A stretch of DNA of 64,000 nucleotides from Gigaspora margarita. Its lineage: Eukaryota > Glomeromycota > Glomeromycetes > Diversisporales > Gigasporaceae. Below, in pieces: positions 11,466 through 21,748 of the stretch. The stretch lies in NCBI GenBank assembly GCA_009809945.1, contig WTPW01000299.1, forward strand, positions 1 through 64,000, read 5' to 3'. Every line of letters starts with the position of its first letter. The stretch's first letter is position 1. Position numbers and translations under genes: made by a program. The notes under the pieces were generated by a model. The model worked only from the letters and a program-made list of their open reading frames with translations. It was not told where the DNA came from and made no database searches.

Positions 11466-12836
11466 AAATACAATCTATGATAGATAAAATAATAAGTACG
11501 TACTTATCACGAATATATAAACAATAGTAAATTCTTTGTCTTTCTTCGTTTTCAGCAGGATCCAAAGAATTATCAATTACATCAATACGTAACAGATGTG
11601 CCATTTGAACTATTTAAGATTAAATTAAAATATAACTAAATATATATTTCAAAAAAATAATATATATAACATCATCTATGTAAAAAATTAAACGGTACTT
11701 ACCGGCCATACCAAGAAACATGTAACCATTATCGAATCTTGATGGAATAAGTTCAGACATACTTAAAAGTAATAATGATTGTATAGTTTCCAATCTTGGA
11801 GTATCATACATTGTATCCAATAGTTTCTACAATAACGAAATGCATATATTTTGACATTAGTTTGGTATTATGAAAAAAGAAATGATAATAATATTATATA
11901 ATATATATATATATATCATACCTTTGCAGAATTAAAGAAAATACTAGCCGGTGTTGCTGAAGATTGGTTTAAAGAAGGTTCAAGAGGATATCTTGCAGAA
12001 ACTAAGGCTAAAATAGAGTGAACTAACAGTTCAAAATGTTTTGTCTTTTTTCTTTCGCATTGATCACTAAATCTTTTTGGATCAATAATAGGAATGATAG
12101 GATTAAGTTTTGTAAAATAATGTTCAATAAAATTTTTACAAAGATCATTTAATGGAGGATTTATCGAAAGTCCAGATGGGCTAAATGTGGGTGTATCATT
12201 TGTTGTATCTTTTATACAATAGGTAGTCAACTTTGAGGATATTACATCTTGGCTTAAAAAAGTTGAATTAGTGTTCATATTTTTGTTCATATTTTTGTTC
12301 ACTTTTAAAATCAAATCAATCAAATAATAATGATTTAGAAAAGTGGGATTAATTAAAGAATTTAATGAAGATGCTGATTTTATATCCTTTTGTTCATCAA
12401 TGCGAGTTGAAAAATTAAGAATAATAGAAGTCGAATTCCTGTTTGTTAAGGAAGAAGATAGATTAGAATTATTTTTAGAATTATTTTTAGAATTATTTGA
12501 ATTCATAAATATATCGACAATTTTCTTGAGACGTTGAAATTCTTCAGATGTTAGAGATGATTTATCGTCATTATTTGTAGATGAAGTTGGATCCAATACA
12601 TTAACAGATATTGATGTTGGATGCTGAATTTGAGAATACAACTCGAAATCATTTATTATAGATAAATTATCTTGAGTATATAAGTGAGAATTAAAGAAAA
12701 TTTGTTGTTGTAATTGTAAAAAGTCACGTGGTTGAAACTGTTGCGAACAAAAATGTTGATTGGACCCAATTTCTTCAATATCACGGATATCTTCAGGATC
12801 CATAGTAGATTCATAAGTTCTTTTGAAAGGCAACAT
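10460..12836 (-). CDS. Fungal-specific transcription factor domain protein
   Basis: Five exons on the minus strand, read as 12836-11922, 11826-11703, 11609-11504, 11397-11048 and 10929-10460. All introns are GT..AG (95, 93, 106 and 118 bp), phases agree throughout and the total is 1965 nt, 654 aa plus stop. The ATG at 12836 follows an in-frame TAA four codons beyond the upstream TTG. Residues 1-230 are Asn/Ser-rich and low complexity (NNSK repeats near 115-130). From about residue 236 the sequence fits the fungal_trans middle homology region: FIEHYFTKLNPIIPIIDPKR, then ETIQSLLLLSMSEL, then the ERQRIYYCLYIRDK and LAKPPSLDY block and a helical C-terminal region. Such proteins are nuclear regulators, usually with an N-terminal Zn2Cys6 cluster. 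No Cys cluster is present here or within the upstream kilobase, so either a distant first exon is missing or this is a domain-only member. Introns 1, 3 and 4 contain (TA)n runs. Confidence 0.87.
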
Positions 12837-14629
12837 TCGGCAAAACAATGTACGTTATGTATGTAAAGAAGTTTAAAGAAAAATTAGGCAATAATTTTTT
12901 AGTCTGATAGCGGTGCAGAATTTGAAACTCTATTTTATTCCAAAAAAAAAACTTGGATGAGGTGTCACAGAAGTAGTTGACCCATTTATTGCCGTAATTG
13001 ATTAGTTAGATTAGTTATCGGTTATAAGTACCAATGATAATTCATGAATTATAAACTTGTAAACAAAAATGCAAGAGTATCGTAATGCAGTAAAGAGTAT
13101 CAACCACGAATTCAAAATAACCAATTAACGGACTATGATCGCAAATTATAACTCATTTAATTAAACTAAAAAGTATACTGATACCCGATATATGATCGAC
13201 AAATTGCCCCCAAATATTTGTTACTGAGCCACATTTATAGCTTTCGTGAAAAATAAAATTGGGCATTACAATGATGTCATATGAAACTATCACGAAAGTT
13301 AAAGAAAGTGAACCATGCTTTGGTACGTGTATAACGATCAGGAAAATCCCAAACAAACGTCCTAATTAACATAAAACGAATTTCGTTATGCATCACGTGT
13401 GTATAAATGTGTAAACTTGGCGATGCTGAAGAAGATCACGAAAATTCGAATAGCCGGTTTGTTATCTAGATTTGGTAAGCATTTTTCCTTTTAGTATTCT
13501 GCGTTACATTACTTACATATGAGTATCGCAATCGAAAGTCTAAAAGTCTTGAAGAAGTTTTCCAGATTTTATTGGCGATGTTCGTATATAAATATTTATT
13601 TAACTATTCTAATAGTAACGTCAATTCTTTTAACTAGTCGTTTATACTAATAATTCGATAAAAAAAATTAGATTTCGAGAGTACGCTTTTTAACTATTTA
13701 ACTATTAATACTTGCACATTTATTGTGATCGAAGATCACTTCTTGTTTGAAGCACACTTTTTTAGACTCTTTGTGTGCAAAATATTGTACAATTGTCGTT
13801 GAATGACTTTGATTAACACTTGACCAAAATGCAGTGCCGTTTTTTAATGTATCATTCAGAAAGTTCCTTTGGAAATTAGGCATGATGATTCGCAACGACT
13901 TTGATAAATCAACATCGTTGCGATGGCACAAAGGATCATCTTTGTGTGGAGTTTATCTTGTCGTCTGGAGCGTTGCAAAGACTTTCAATTATTGCATCAA
14001 GTGATTAAATTCATTAAATTTTTTTTTTTTTTAAAAAAAAAACATCACCTTTCATATTGAGTCATTTGTGCTCATCTCATAAACAACAATACATAATTAG
14101 GATGCCTCCGGAGCATGTCAAACAAAATCCCGGAAAATTCAAAATCCTGACAGGTTAACCCGCTTTAGGTTAGCATTAGCTATAGTTCCGGAATTTGTTT
14201 TCGGAATTTTATTCCAAAAATCGTTCATAAATTGCATGTTGGATTGAGAATCTGTTTTTTTTTGTAAAATATGATGTTCCAATTTATTGATGGTAAATTG
14301 ATATTGTGACTTTTCAAATGTCTATCTGACTATTGACAATGTTACAAACGATGAAAGTCATTATAAATAAGAATGTTAAGAATGATGAATCTGAATTGCA
14401 TGTGGAGAGGTTCTAACTATTGTCGATCATTCCGACAAATCGAAAGATGATCGAGAAAGACATAAAAGAGACGGTAAAGGAAATGTCGGTAGTCATTCTT
14501 TTGTGTAAGATAATGTCGTACTATTTTATTCTGAGAATGTATTTATATAATAATTCTTAATTGCAAATATAGTAATATTAATGTTGGATGGATACGGTCC
14601 AGTCCGTCTCGGTCTTTAAATAAGACCGG
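12837..14629. other. Upstream/intergenic region of the regulator gene
   Basis: No TE signature and no long frame. A TATAAA-type word at about 13402 is followed by an ATG at 13423 that opens MLKKITKIRIAGLLSRF and then a GTAAGC donor-like site near 13475; this may be the first exon of a short plus-strand gene, but no second exon could be found. A 70-odd-codon minus-strand frame (13698-13931) starts at a non-ATG codon and is not recognised. Poly(T)/poly(A) mirror runs lie at 14020-14042. Confidence 0.35.
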
Positions 14630-15015
14630 TGTTACGATCAGTTGGGAGAGCTTGAAGAAATTGGGCCGGTTTAATTCGATCGTGAACAAAGTGATTAAGG
14701 TTAAATGGTTTAAAACTATAAATTAACACACATAGTTTCGGGTTGTAAAGTTTCTCTTTATTAATATAAACCAATACATCGGATTATTACAATAATAATC
14801 TACAATCGTTAACTATTATGCACTATCCTCTTCTTCATGAGCTGAGACTAAACCCTTATATATTTTTAGTTCGTATAATCACTCGTTTGGAGATTCGATC
14901 ACTCGTTCGGAGATTTGATCTCCCGTTTGGAGATTTGATCTCCCGTTTGGAGATTCAATCACCCGACTATGCCAAAATAATAATACTAACTTGAAATCAA
15001 AAATTGAGCATAACA
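14630..15015. mobile_element. Solo LTR (fossil)
   Basis: A 386 bp unit begins TGTTA and ends TAACA, the usual inverted ends of an LTR, and is flanked by a 4-bp CCGG duplication (14626-14629 and 15016-15019). No internal retroelement region or second LTR is present nearby, so it is most likely the product of LTR-LTR recombination. Family (Ty3 or Ty1 type) cannot be told from the LTR alone. The intact ends and TSD suggest a moderate age. It includes the 20-bp tandem repeats at 14880-14966. Confidence 0.65.
14880..14966. repeat. 20-bp minisatellite, ~4.4 copies
   Basis: Units begin at 14880, 14900, 14920, 14940 and 14960 (partial), with a consensus of the form CWCYCGTTTGGAGATTYGAT. The units differ at one to three positions. 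The array lies within the solo LTR. Confidence 0.92.
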
Positions 15016-15174
15016 CCGGTCCCGGCTAAGTATCGAAGAGTGTGTACAAGGTAACAAACTAAATTACCCGGAAGATCCTCTTCCAAAATCGTTAATATTA
15101 AACCATGAAGAAAACCGAAGATCGAAATGCGAAATCGAATCGTAACCTAATAACAATAACACGTAAACAACGAA

Positions 15175-15888
15175 AAGGGTGTGGCGCCTTAGAGAAGTGG
15201 TCAAGGTGTCACCCCCAAGCGGCAGATTGACAGTTCGAATCCCACTGGCGACGTTTTGGAGTTAAAATCCGTGTTTGGTAATTGTGGCTTATGATCGGTT
15301 GGGTGCAAAAAACCTGTAACCTTGGTTCCACCATCTCGAATGGGAGCTCGTGGGCGCAATGATGTACTACATCGCAAATCCAGGGAACCGGAAAAAACCC
15401 ACAAGAACCCGTTTGGCAAGTCCCAAGTTAGGAGGTAGTGAAAATCGGTCCTTATGGTATTGCCAAAGAAGGTGGTACTATGATCGGAACGAACCTAATG
15501 AGGGCAGGTAGCTTCGGTTACCAAATCCGGGCAATGCTACATGTATGGGACACGGAAGTTGCCTCGGTAGGCAGTTTGTGCGAGGGTAAAGTAGCCCTAA
15601 GGTTGTTGATAAGTAAAAGGGTTGTGGCCCTACAATATCTGCTTAAATAAGTGGTGCGTCGGGTAGTAATAGGAGGATCATAAACCAGAGGGTTTAAATA
15701 GACAATTCCTGTAGTTGGGTTGTAGGTATGGCAGCTAGTGTAGAACCTCTAGGCGGACTACTTAAATTAGGCACCAAAAGTGCACGTGTGGCTAGTTGTA
15801 TCCTCATTCATGTAACAAATACTACGTCACTATAACTCATAATAAATCGCGGCCATAGCACACGGCCTTTAAACCTAAAAAAAAAAAA
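15175..15888 (+). mobile_element. tRNA-headed poly(A) retroposon, copy 1
   Basis: Flanked by a perfect 17-bp TSD, AACACGTAAACAACGAA, at 15158-15174 and 15889-15905. The 5' end is tRNA-like with an A box (15198-15208) and a B box (15233-15242); the 3' end is AATAAA (15841-15846), a GGCC..GGCC hairpin and an A-run. At 714 bp it is long for a SINE. Copies 2 and 3 are 950-995 bp, so this one has lost about 240 bp internally. A perfect TSD makes this a recent insertion. No protein is encoded; short frames within it are incidental. Confidence 0.9.
15198..15242 (+). promoter_or_regulatory. Internal Pol III promoter, A and B boxes
   Basis: TGGTCAAGGTG at 15198-15208 fits the A-box consensus TRGYNNARNNG at all fixed positions. 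GTTCGAATCC at 15233-15242 fits the B box. The spacing of about 25 bp between them is shorter than in most tRNA genes but in range. A TTTT run soon after (about 15253) would be expected to stop Pol III, so full-length transcription is not explained by these boxes alone. Confidence 0.85.
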
Positions 15889-15905
15889 AACACGTAAACA
15901 ACGAA

Positions 15906-16426
15906 TTTATTTACAAAATTTTAATGACGTGATTTAAAATAAAAGGAAATTAAAAGAAATGTGATGTATTAAACTATTCGAAATAATGTATTTAAACCCG
16001 ATCATTTACTCTTAGTTATTCTTGCAATGCGAAATATTTTATAACCGTTAATCATTTGACCCTTACCGGTATATCACTACCGATTAAAACCTTGAATATT
16101 AGTTTAGCACCAACACCCGTATATCTTAAATGATATTAAACTATATAGTTTATATTTTTATATATTATTACATATTATTATTATTCAACTGTATTATCTA
16201 TCGAGGGAGGTATTGACTGGGTATTGTGACGAATTTGGTTATCTCACGGTATAATGATCAGAATCGCATAATTTTTATATCATTTGATTTGTCTCAATGA
16301 GAGAACCAATTGGTGGTTAAATCATTTAATTCTAATCAGTAGACCACAAGATATAACCAACTTTGTCTTTTGCTAATATTTTTTTAAACTTTTTTTCATA
16401 TGGTATATACTTGATTATGAGTTTTA
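15906..16426. other. Intergenic, weak repeat
   Basis: No gene. The stretch 16240-16370 has inverted arms around TCTCAATGAGAG, a hairpin word also seen near 44730 and 53370. This may be a remnant of a TIR family, but ends and TSD are not visible. Confidence 0.4.
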
Positions 16427-16671
16427 CAGGAAGGTCGACAAAATTCTGGGTCAGTTACATTAGCTGTTAGATATAGGTTAGCATTTAGCCCTAGTTGTTA
16501 GCAGGTTCTATAGCAAAATTATCAGCTGGGCATTTTTTAATTAATGAATGGATATGATTAATAATAAAATTTTTTATAATCTTGGGGCAAAATTGATCAA
16601 TTTTGATACATCCAACTATGATTCTAATGCACTCTGATGTATTCTAACCTAGAATTTTGGTGACCCTCCTG
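16427..16671. mobile_element. Tc1/mariner-like MITE, TA TSD
   Basis: Ends CAGGAAGGTCGACAAAATTC and, inverted, CAGGAGGGTCACCAAAATTC. TA flanks both (16425-16426 and 16672-16673). TIR about 28 bp with five differences, so an old copy. No coding capacity. Confidence 0.8.
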
Positions 16672-16849
16672 TATAAGTTACTTGGTCATGGTGTTCTGCA
16701 CAGATAAGTTTGGACAGATATATTTAAAGATTTGGATCCAATCTGAAAACTGATCGAATCCAAGTTCAGATTTGGATCCAAGTAAGAAAGATCCAAATTC
16801 AGATCCGGATCTGATAATAGAAAATGCTTATTCTTAAAATATGCACTTA

Positions 16850-17071
16850 GGCCATTCCAATTTAATTCTATGTTTAACATAACACTAATAAAGGATCTGC
16901 AACTCTAAACATGAGGAGGGGTAAAAAACATGAGATTTTGATTAGCTAAAAAAATTTTTTTTGAACAGTTAATATGATTTTTATATAAAGTGATGTTTAT
17001 TACCCCCTCTATTTGAGGCCCAAAAAGAGGAGGAAGAGTTATATTAAACATAGTTTTAACTTGGCATGGCC
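16850..17071. mobile_element. PIF/Harbinger-like MITE, TTA TSD
   Basis: Ends GGCCATTCCAATTTAATTCT and, inverted, GGCCATGCCAAGTTAAAACT, followed in both arms by ATGTTTAA. TTA flanks it at 16847-16849 and 17072-17074. GGCC-starting TIRs with a TWA duplication are the Tourist type. Confidence 0.8.
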
Positions 17072-17752
17072 TTATCTACATAATCATTTTGATAATTTTT
17101 TAATTATTACTTTCAAATCATTAATAATTTATTGAACCAATTTATTTTCCAAGTAAATATCTTATGATTTAAATAAAAATTGTCAAAAAAAATTAATATT
17201 TCTGGATATTGATTTATTTATTTTGAAGAATTTCTCCTCATGTATATGTATACTACAAGCTACTCTGTTTAAATCTGTGAGTAACAGATTATCTTTGCTT
17301 ATCATATAATAAGTATCACTAAGTTTTTAATATAAATGATTAATTATATTTGCTATTATATAATAAATGTTCCCATAAATGATTAATACAAGTCCTTTAT
17401 ATAGTTTAATTTCAAGACTTTTTTTAAATATGCAAATAATTTTTTATATTTGACCATTATTAAAAGATGTTTTTATAATTTCTTAATACAAATACATTAT
17501 CTGGTTCAATTTAAATCAGCAAGTAACTTTATTATATCTGTCTTAAATATGAATTTAGTAAAAATAATTACATGATTTAAAACTATTAAAAATAATAAGT
17601 ATATATATATGGTTAATCTAGCTCTACTATGATCTTAAACACACCACTATTTGCACAATCTTTTTATTTAATTGACTCTGCTTTTTAGTTATTATATTAC
17701 TGCTACTATAAATCACTGTATACAAGACCCTCTTGAAAGTAGATCCCCCAGA
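17072..17752. other. AT-rich intergenic
   Basis: No gene and no clear repeat. A possible outer TIR (ATACAAGACCCT near 17721 against AGGGTCTTTTATA near 18476) could make 17720-18490 one older element into which the two hAT MITEs inserted; the flanks do not show a duplication, so I leave it open. Confidence 0.35.
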
Positions 17753-18031
17753 CAGTGTTGTTACAGGACAGCTTTGGACAATGATTTGGACAATTTTGAA
17801 CAATTTTAAACAATTAAATAAAGTAAATTTACTTGAAATTTTATTAAGATAACCTATTTTAATTTTAACTGAAATGTGTTTAGTGCCTAAAAAATATATA
17901 GTTATATATTTTTTAGATAGATTTATTAATTATTAAAGCCTGAACAAGCTTTGGACAATCTTGGACATTTGGACAATTTTGGATGTGGACAAGCCAAAAA
18001 AGGCTGTGGACAACCAAAACATACAATACTG
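17753..18031 (+). mobile_element. hAT-type MITE, copy 1 of 3
   Basis: 279 bp with ends CAGTGTTG / CAATACTG and several GGACAATTTTGGA-type subterminal repeats. Flanks CCCCAGA and CCCCAGG give an imperfect 7-bp duplication. About 90% similar by eye to copies at 18132 and 44817. Confidence 0.75.
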
Positions 18032-18131
18032 CCCCAGGTATTATACCCAGGTCTATTATATAGGACAAAATTTGAAAAAATATAAAAAGCCCAGGTCTAT
18101 AAATAAATTATAAAATTAAAAGACCCAGAGG

Positions 18132-18410
18132 CAGTGTTGTTACAGGACAGCTTTGGACAATGATTTGGACAATTTTGGACAATTTTGAACAATTAAATAA
18201 AGTAAAATTACTTAAAATTTTATTAAGATAACCTATTTTAATTTTAACTAAAATGTGTTTAGCATCTAAAAAAATATATAGTTATATATTTTTTAGATAG
18301 ATTTATTAATTATTAAAGCCTGAACAAGCTTTGGACAATCTTGGATATTTGACAATTTTGGACGTGAACAAGCTAAAAAAGGCTATGGACAGCCAAAATG
18401 TACAACACTG
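18132..18410 (+). mobile_element. hAT-type MITE, copy 2 of 3
   Basis: Same length and orientation as copy 1, only 100 bp away. Flanks CCCAGAGG (18124-18131) and CCCAGGGG (18411-18418) match at 7 of 8. Both copies landed in similar CCCAGG-rich host sequence. Confidence 0.8.
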
Positions 18411-18889
18411 CCCAGGGGTATAAATATTAAAAGACCCAGGTATAATATCATTATAAGCTAAGTACCAAACTGCTAGGGTCTTTTATATGAATTTGCCAAA
18501 CAGGATGCTTAGCCAATATCACATAATCATTAACAATTGTTGATAAATCGACAAAACCTCAAATGCAACTAGTTTATGCAATAATTAAAATTTTTAAAAA
18601 TTTAAAAATCTGTGCAGATTATTAAACAATAAATTTTAATATATCTGCATTATTACCACTTTGCTATAACAATACAATTTAATAAAAATTTTATTTTTTT
18701 ATTTATTTATTTATTATAAACAAGTTTCTAACAAATCAGGACAATTCTGTTACAATTACATTTATAATCTACAATTCTATAGCAAATAACCAATAAAACA
18801 AATACTAACAAAAACAGAAAACACTTACAAGTGATAATACCAGTAAAATGGTAACTATAATTGCTAAACAAGATACTCAAAGTAAATCT

Positions 18890-19340
18890 ACAAGACACTT
18901 CAAAATGCGCTAAAGCAACGTCGAAATCAGTGACAAGATACCTAAAATTATACAGAGAGTACCCAAAAAACTGACAGGACAATCAAAACAAAATTTACAA
19001 CAAGAAACCCTGAAATGTATCTGAAGCAATATCGAAATCGGTGATAAGATACCATAAAGTCATACAAGAAATGGCAAAAAAAATTTACAGGTACCTGAAG
19101 TGAAATCTCTAAAATGCATTCAAAGCAATATTGAAATTGATAGCAAGATACCTAAAGCAATCATGAAATTACACAAGAAATACTCAAAATTGACCAGCAC
19201 CCAAAGTGAAATCAAAATCCACAACCAAAATCCACAACCGAAATCTACAAGACACCTTTGAATGCATCTGAAACAATATCGAAATCAGCAATAAAACACC
19301 TTAACCCCAAAAATTGACAAGGCTGAAATGTGTTCAAAGT
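18890..19340. repeat. Degenerate ~100-120 bp tandem repeats
   Basis: Four to five units share words such as AAGCAATATCGAAATCGGTG and AAGATACCTAAA, then a CAAGAAATACxCAAAA segment. On the minus strand one unit forms part of an 84-codon frame (18728-18982) that includes YLVTDFDVA, a peptide the other units would also encode. Not a recognised gene. Confidence 0.6.
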
Positions 19341-19379
19341 GACATTGAAAACAATAACAAGAAATCTAAACAACACAAT

Positions 19380-19759
19380 TTGTTAAAGAAAAAAAATCAA
19401 ATACAGCAAAAAATATATATATATATACTTATCATTGATTTGTATAACAAAAATTAAACAAAATACAATTCTAGTGACTAGCAAAACAACCTACAAAAGA
19501 AAAGAGAATTAGTTCAAGCTGAGAAAAGAAAAGCAAACAAAGAAAAATAAAAGAAGAATACTTATCTTATACTTAATAAATAGAATAAATAAATAAATAA
19601 ATAATAAATATACAGTAGTATTAATTAAATAAAAAGAAAAATAAATTAAAAAAGATGAATAAAAATAATAATAATAAAAAAAAATTGACATGAAAAAAAA
19701 ATGAAATAGATCTAATTTAGATCTAGATATTAAATAAAATTTAAAAAATTAAAATAAAA

Positions 19760-19793
<34 letters not shown>

Positions 19794-19990
19794 CCAAAAA
19801 AAAAGTAAAAATGATAAATAAAGAATAAAAAAAAATAAAACAATAAAAAAAAAAGAAATAAAAAAAGAATAAAAAAAGAAATAAAAGAATGATATAAAAA
19901 AAAAATATAATTGTAAAGACTTCTTCATGGGATTTTGATCTACTGCTTATTAGATCTCCTAATCATTAGATTCCCTACATAAGATCACCT
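19380..19990. repeat. Low-complexity A-rich tract
   Basis: Simple (AAAT)n, (AATA)n and AAAAGA runs, with a near-pure A stretch around 19765-19792. The Phe/Tyr-rich minus-strand frame here is an artefact of composition. Confidence 0.85.
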
Positions 19991-20439
19991 CGATTATTAG
20001 ATCCATATCTGCATAATAGACCCTCTAGTTTATTGTAGAGTTTCAAAATTGGTAGAATATAACAGACCTGAATCTTTATATAGTGATTTACAGTAATACT
20101 AAAAACTTGTTTACTTGAAATATTTATTGTAGGTATTAGAAAACAGTCTCTAGCTAGGGTTCTGAAGTTTGATCCGGGTTTGATTTGAGTTTGATCAAAC
20201 CCCAAATCAAACCAAACTCAAACTATAAATTTTATAAAGTTTGAAATCAAACCAAACTCGAATAAAAAATAATCAAATGCAAACCAAACCCAAATTTCAT
20301 TCAAAGTTTGATTTGAGTTTGATTTGAAGTTTGCAAACTAGTTTGAGTTTGAATAATATAAATATATTTTTAAATTTTAAACAAGTTTCTTAATTCTTAC
20401 TTTGTATTTAAGTAAACTTGTTTAAAATATAAAAATATA

Positions 20440-20988
20440 CTATATGTTTCTGAAAATAAGCTACCTTTTTTGGACAATTTTGGACACTAAAAATCTGGAA
20501 TAGCTTATTTTTAGATATAATCTATTTTTGGTTAGTCATCAATAGTTGTTACATAGTAAAGTCTAAATTTTACTATATAAATCAATTATTAGTGCTTAAA
20601 TAGACTTGTTTGAAAAACTCAACTACACATATGCTGCAAGTTTCATCAAAATAGGAGTACTTTTTATTATTAGACTTGTAATTTTTATATTCAATGAATA
20701 TATTTTGTTAATAAAATTTTAATCTCTTTGTTGAACGTAAAAATTAAAAACCATTAATAAAAAGTTTTTAATTTTGTTGTAAATTTCAGAGAATACATAT
20801 TTTGCTCTCCTAAATAAGTTTACTTAAGCGACTTTAAGCAATTTACTTAATAAAGTTTGAACTTTACTATATAGCAACTTTCATCGATTATGAGTAGCTT
20901 ATTTTCAGATCAAAGATGTTTTTGAGTTTTTTGACCAAAAGAAGGGGTAGTTTACTTTTGGAAGTGGTTTATTTTTGACAATATACAG
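20440..20988. mobile_element. TA-flanked foldback MITE family, copy A
   Basis: 549 bp; ends CTATATGTTTCTGAAAATAA and ATTTTTGACAATATACAG with TA on both sides. The whole element is a quasi-palindrome: GAAAATAAGCTACC near one end, inverted at the other, and TACATAGTAAAGTCTAAA inverted as TTTGAACTTTACTATATAG. The TA duplication points to Tc1/mariner transposition. Confidence 0.82.
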
Positions 20989-20999
20989 TATTTATATTA

Positions 21000-21549
21000 C
21001 TGTATACTTCTGAAAATAAGCTACCTTTTTTGGACAATTTTGGATGCAAAAAATCTGGAATTGTTTATTTTTGAATAAAATCGATTTTTGGTCATTGCCA
21101 ATAGTAGCTACATAGTGAAGTCTAAATTCTACTATATAAATCTATTATTTGTCTTAAGTAAACTTATTTGAAGAGAAACCTACATCTATTCTGAAAGTAT
21201 CATCAAAATATGAGTATATTTTATTATTTGACTTTTAATTTTTACATTCAACAAATATACTTTGTTTTTTAAATTTTAATTTCTTCATTGAATGTAAATA
21301 TTAAATTCCAATTAATAAAAATTTCTTCAATTTCATTGTAAATTTTAAAATATACGTATTTTGATCTTCTAAATAAGTTTATTTAAGCATGTTTAATCAG
21401 TTTGCTTAGTAAAATTTGGACTTTACTATATAGAAACTTTTATCAATTATGATTAGCTTATTTTCAGATCAAAGACATTTTTGCATTTCTTGACCAAAAG
21501 AGAGGAAGTAGTTTATTTTTAGAGGTAGCTTATTTTTGGCAATATATAG
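21000..21549. mobile_element. TA-flanked foldback MITE family, copy B
   Basis: 550 bp, same orientation as copy A and separated from it by only 11 bp. Flanking TA at 20998-20999 and 21550-21551. Differs from copy A at many positions, so the pair arose by two insertions or an old duplication, not recently. Confidence 0.82.
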
Positions 21550-21748
21550 TATTCAAACTCAAACTAGTTTGCAAACTTCAAACTCAAACCCAAATTAAAC
21601 TTAAATTTAACTAAAAAGTTTGTTTCAAATCAAACTCAAATATTTTTTTAATACTAATTTGAGATCAGATTTGATTTGAAATCAAATCAAACTCAAACTT
21701 GGCCTAAAGTTTGATTTGATCCGGGTTTGTAGGAACCCTATCTCTAGC

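Larger units (their letters stand above)
20155..21740. mobile_element. hAT element, perfect 8-bp TSD, two MITEs inside
   Basis: TCTCTAGC at 20147-20154 and 21741-21748. TIR TAGGGTTC / GAACCCTA. Both flanks have 150-200 bp of densely repeated GTTTGATTTGAG-type words in both orientations, the expected layout of hAT subterminal binding sites. The middle is occupied by two TA-flanked MITEs (20440-20988 and 21000-21549). No transposase remnant. Confidence 0.9.

Noticed and set aside
13698-13931. Minus-strand frame of 77 codons as a gene
   Set aside because: It starts at a non-ATG codon, the internal ATG leaves about 60 codons, and no family is recognisable.
14880-14966. CRISPR-like array
   Set aside because: 20-bp units are directly adjacent without spacers, and the context is a fungal solo LTR.
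15181-15253. Functional tRNA gene
   Set aside because: A and B boxes fit, but the acceptor ends do not pair convincingly and the unit repeats with TSD and poly(A); it is a SINE head.
15201-15650. Open frames of 70-odd codons on both strands (also 24058-24270, 33679-33888, 34092-34304)
   Set aside because: They lie inside the tRNA-headed retroposon copies, are not conserved between copies and show no protein family likeness.
19509-19691. Phe/Tyr/Leu-rich frame resembling a membrane protein (also 22375-22557)
   Set aside because: Product of A-rich simple sequence on the opposite strand; no stable motif.
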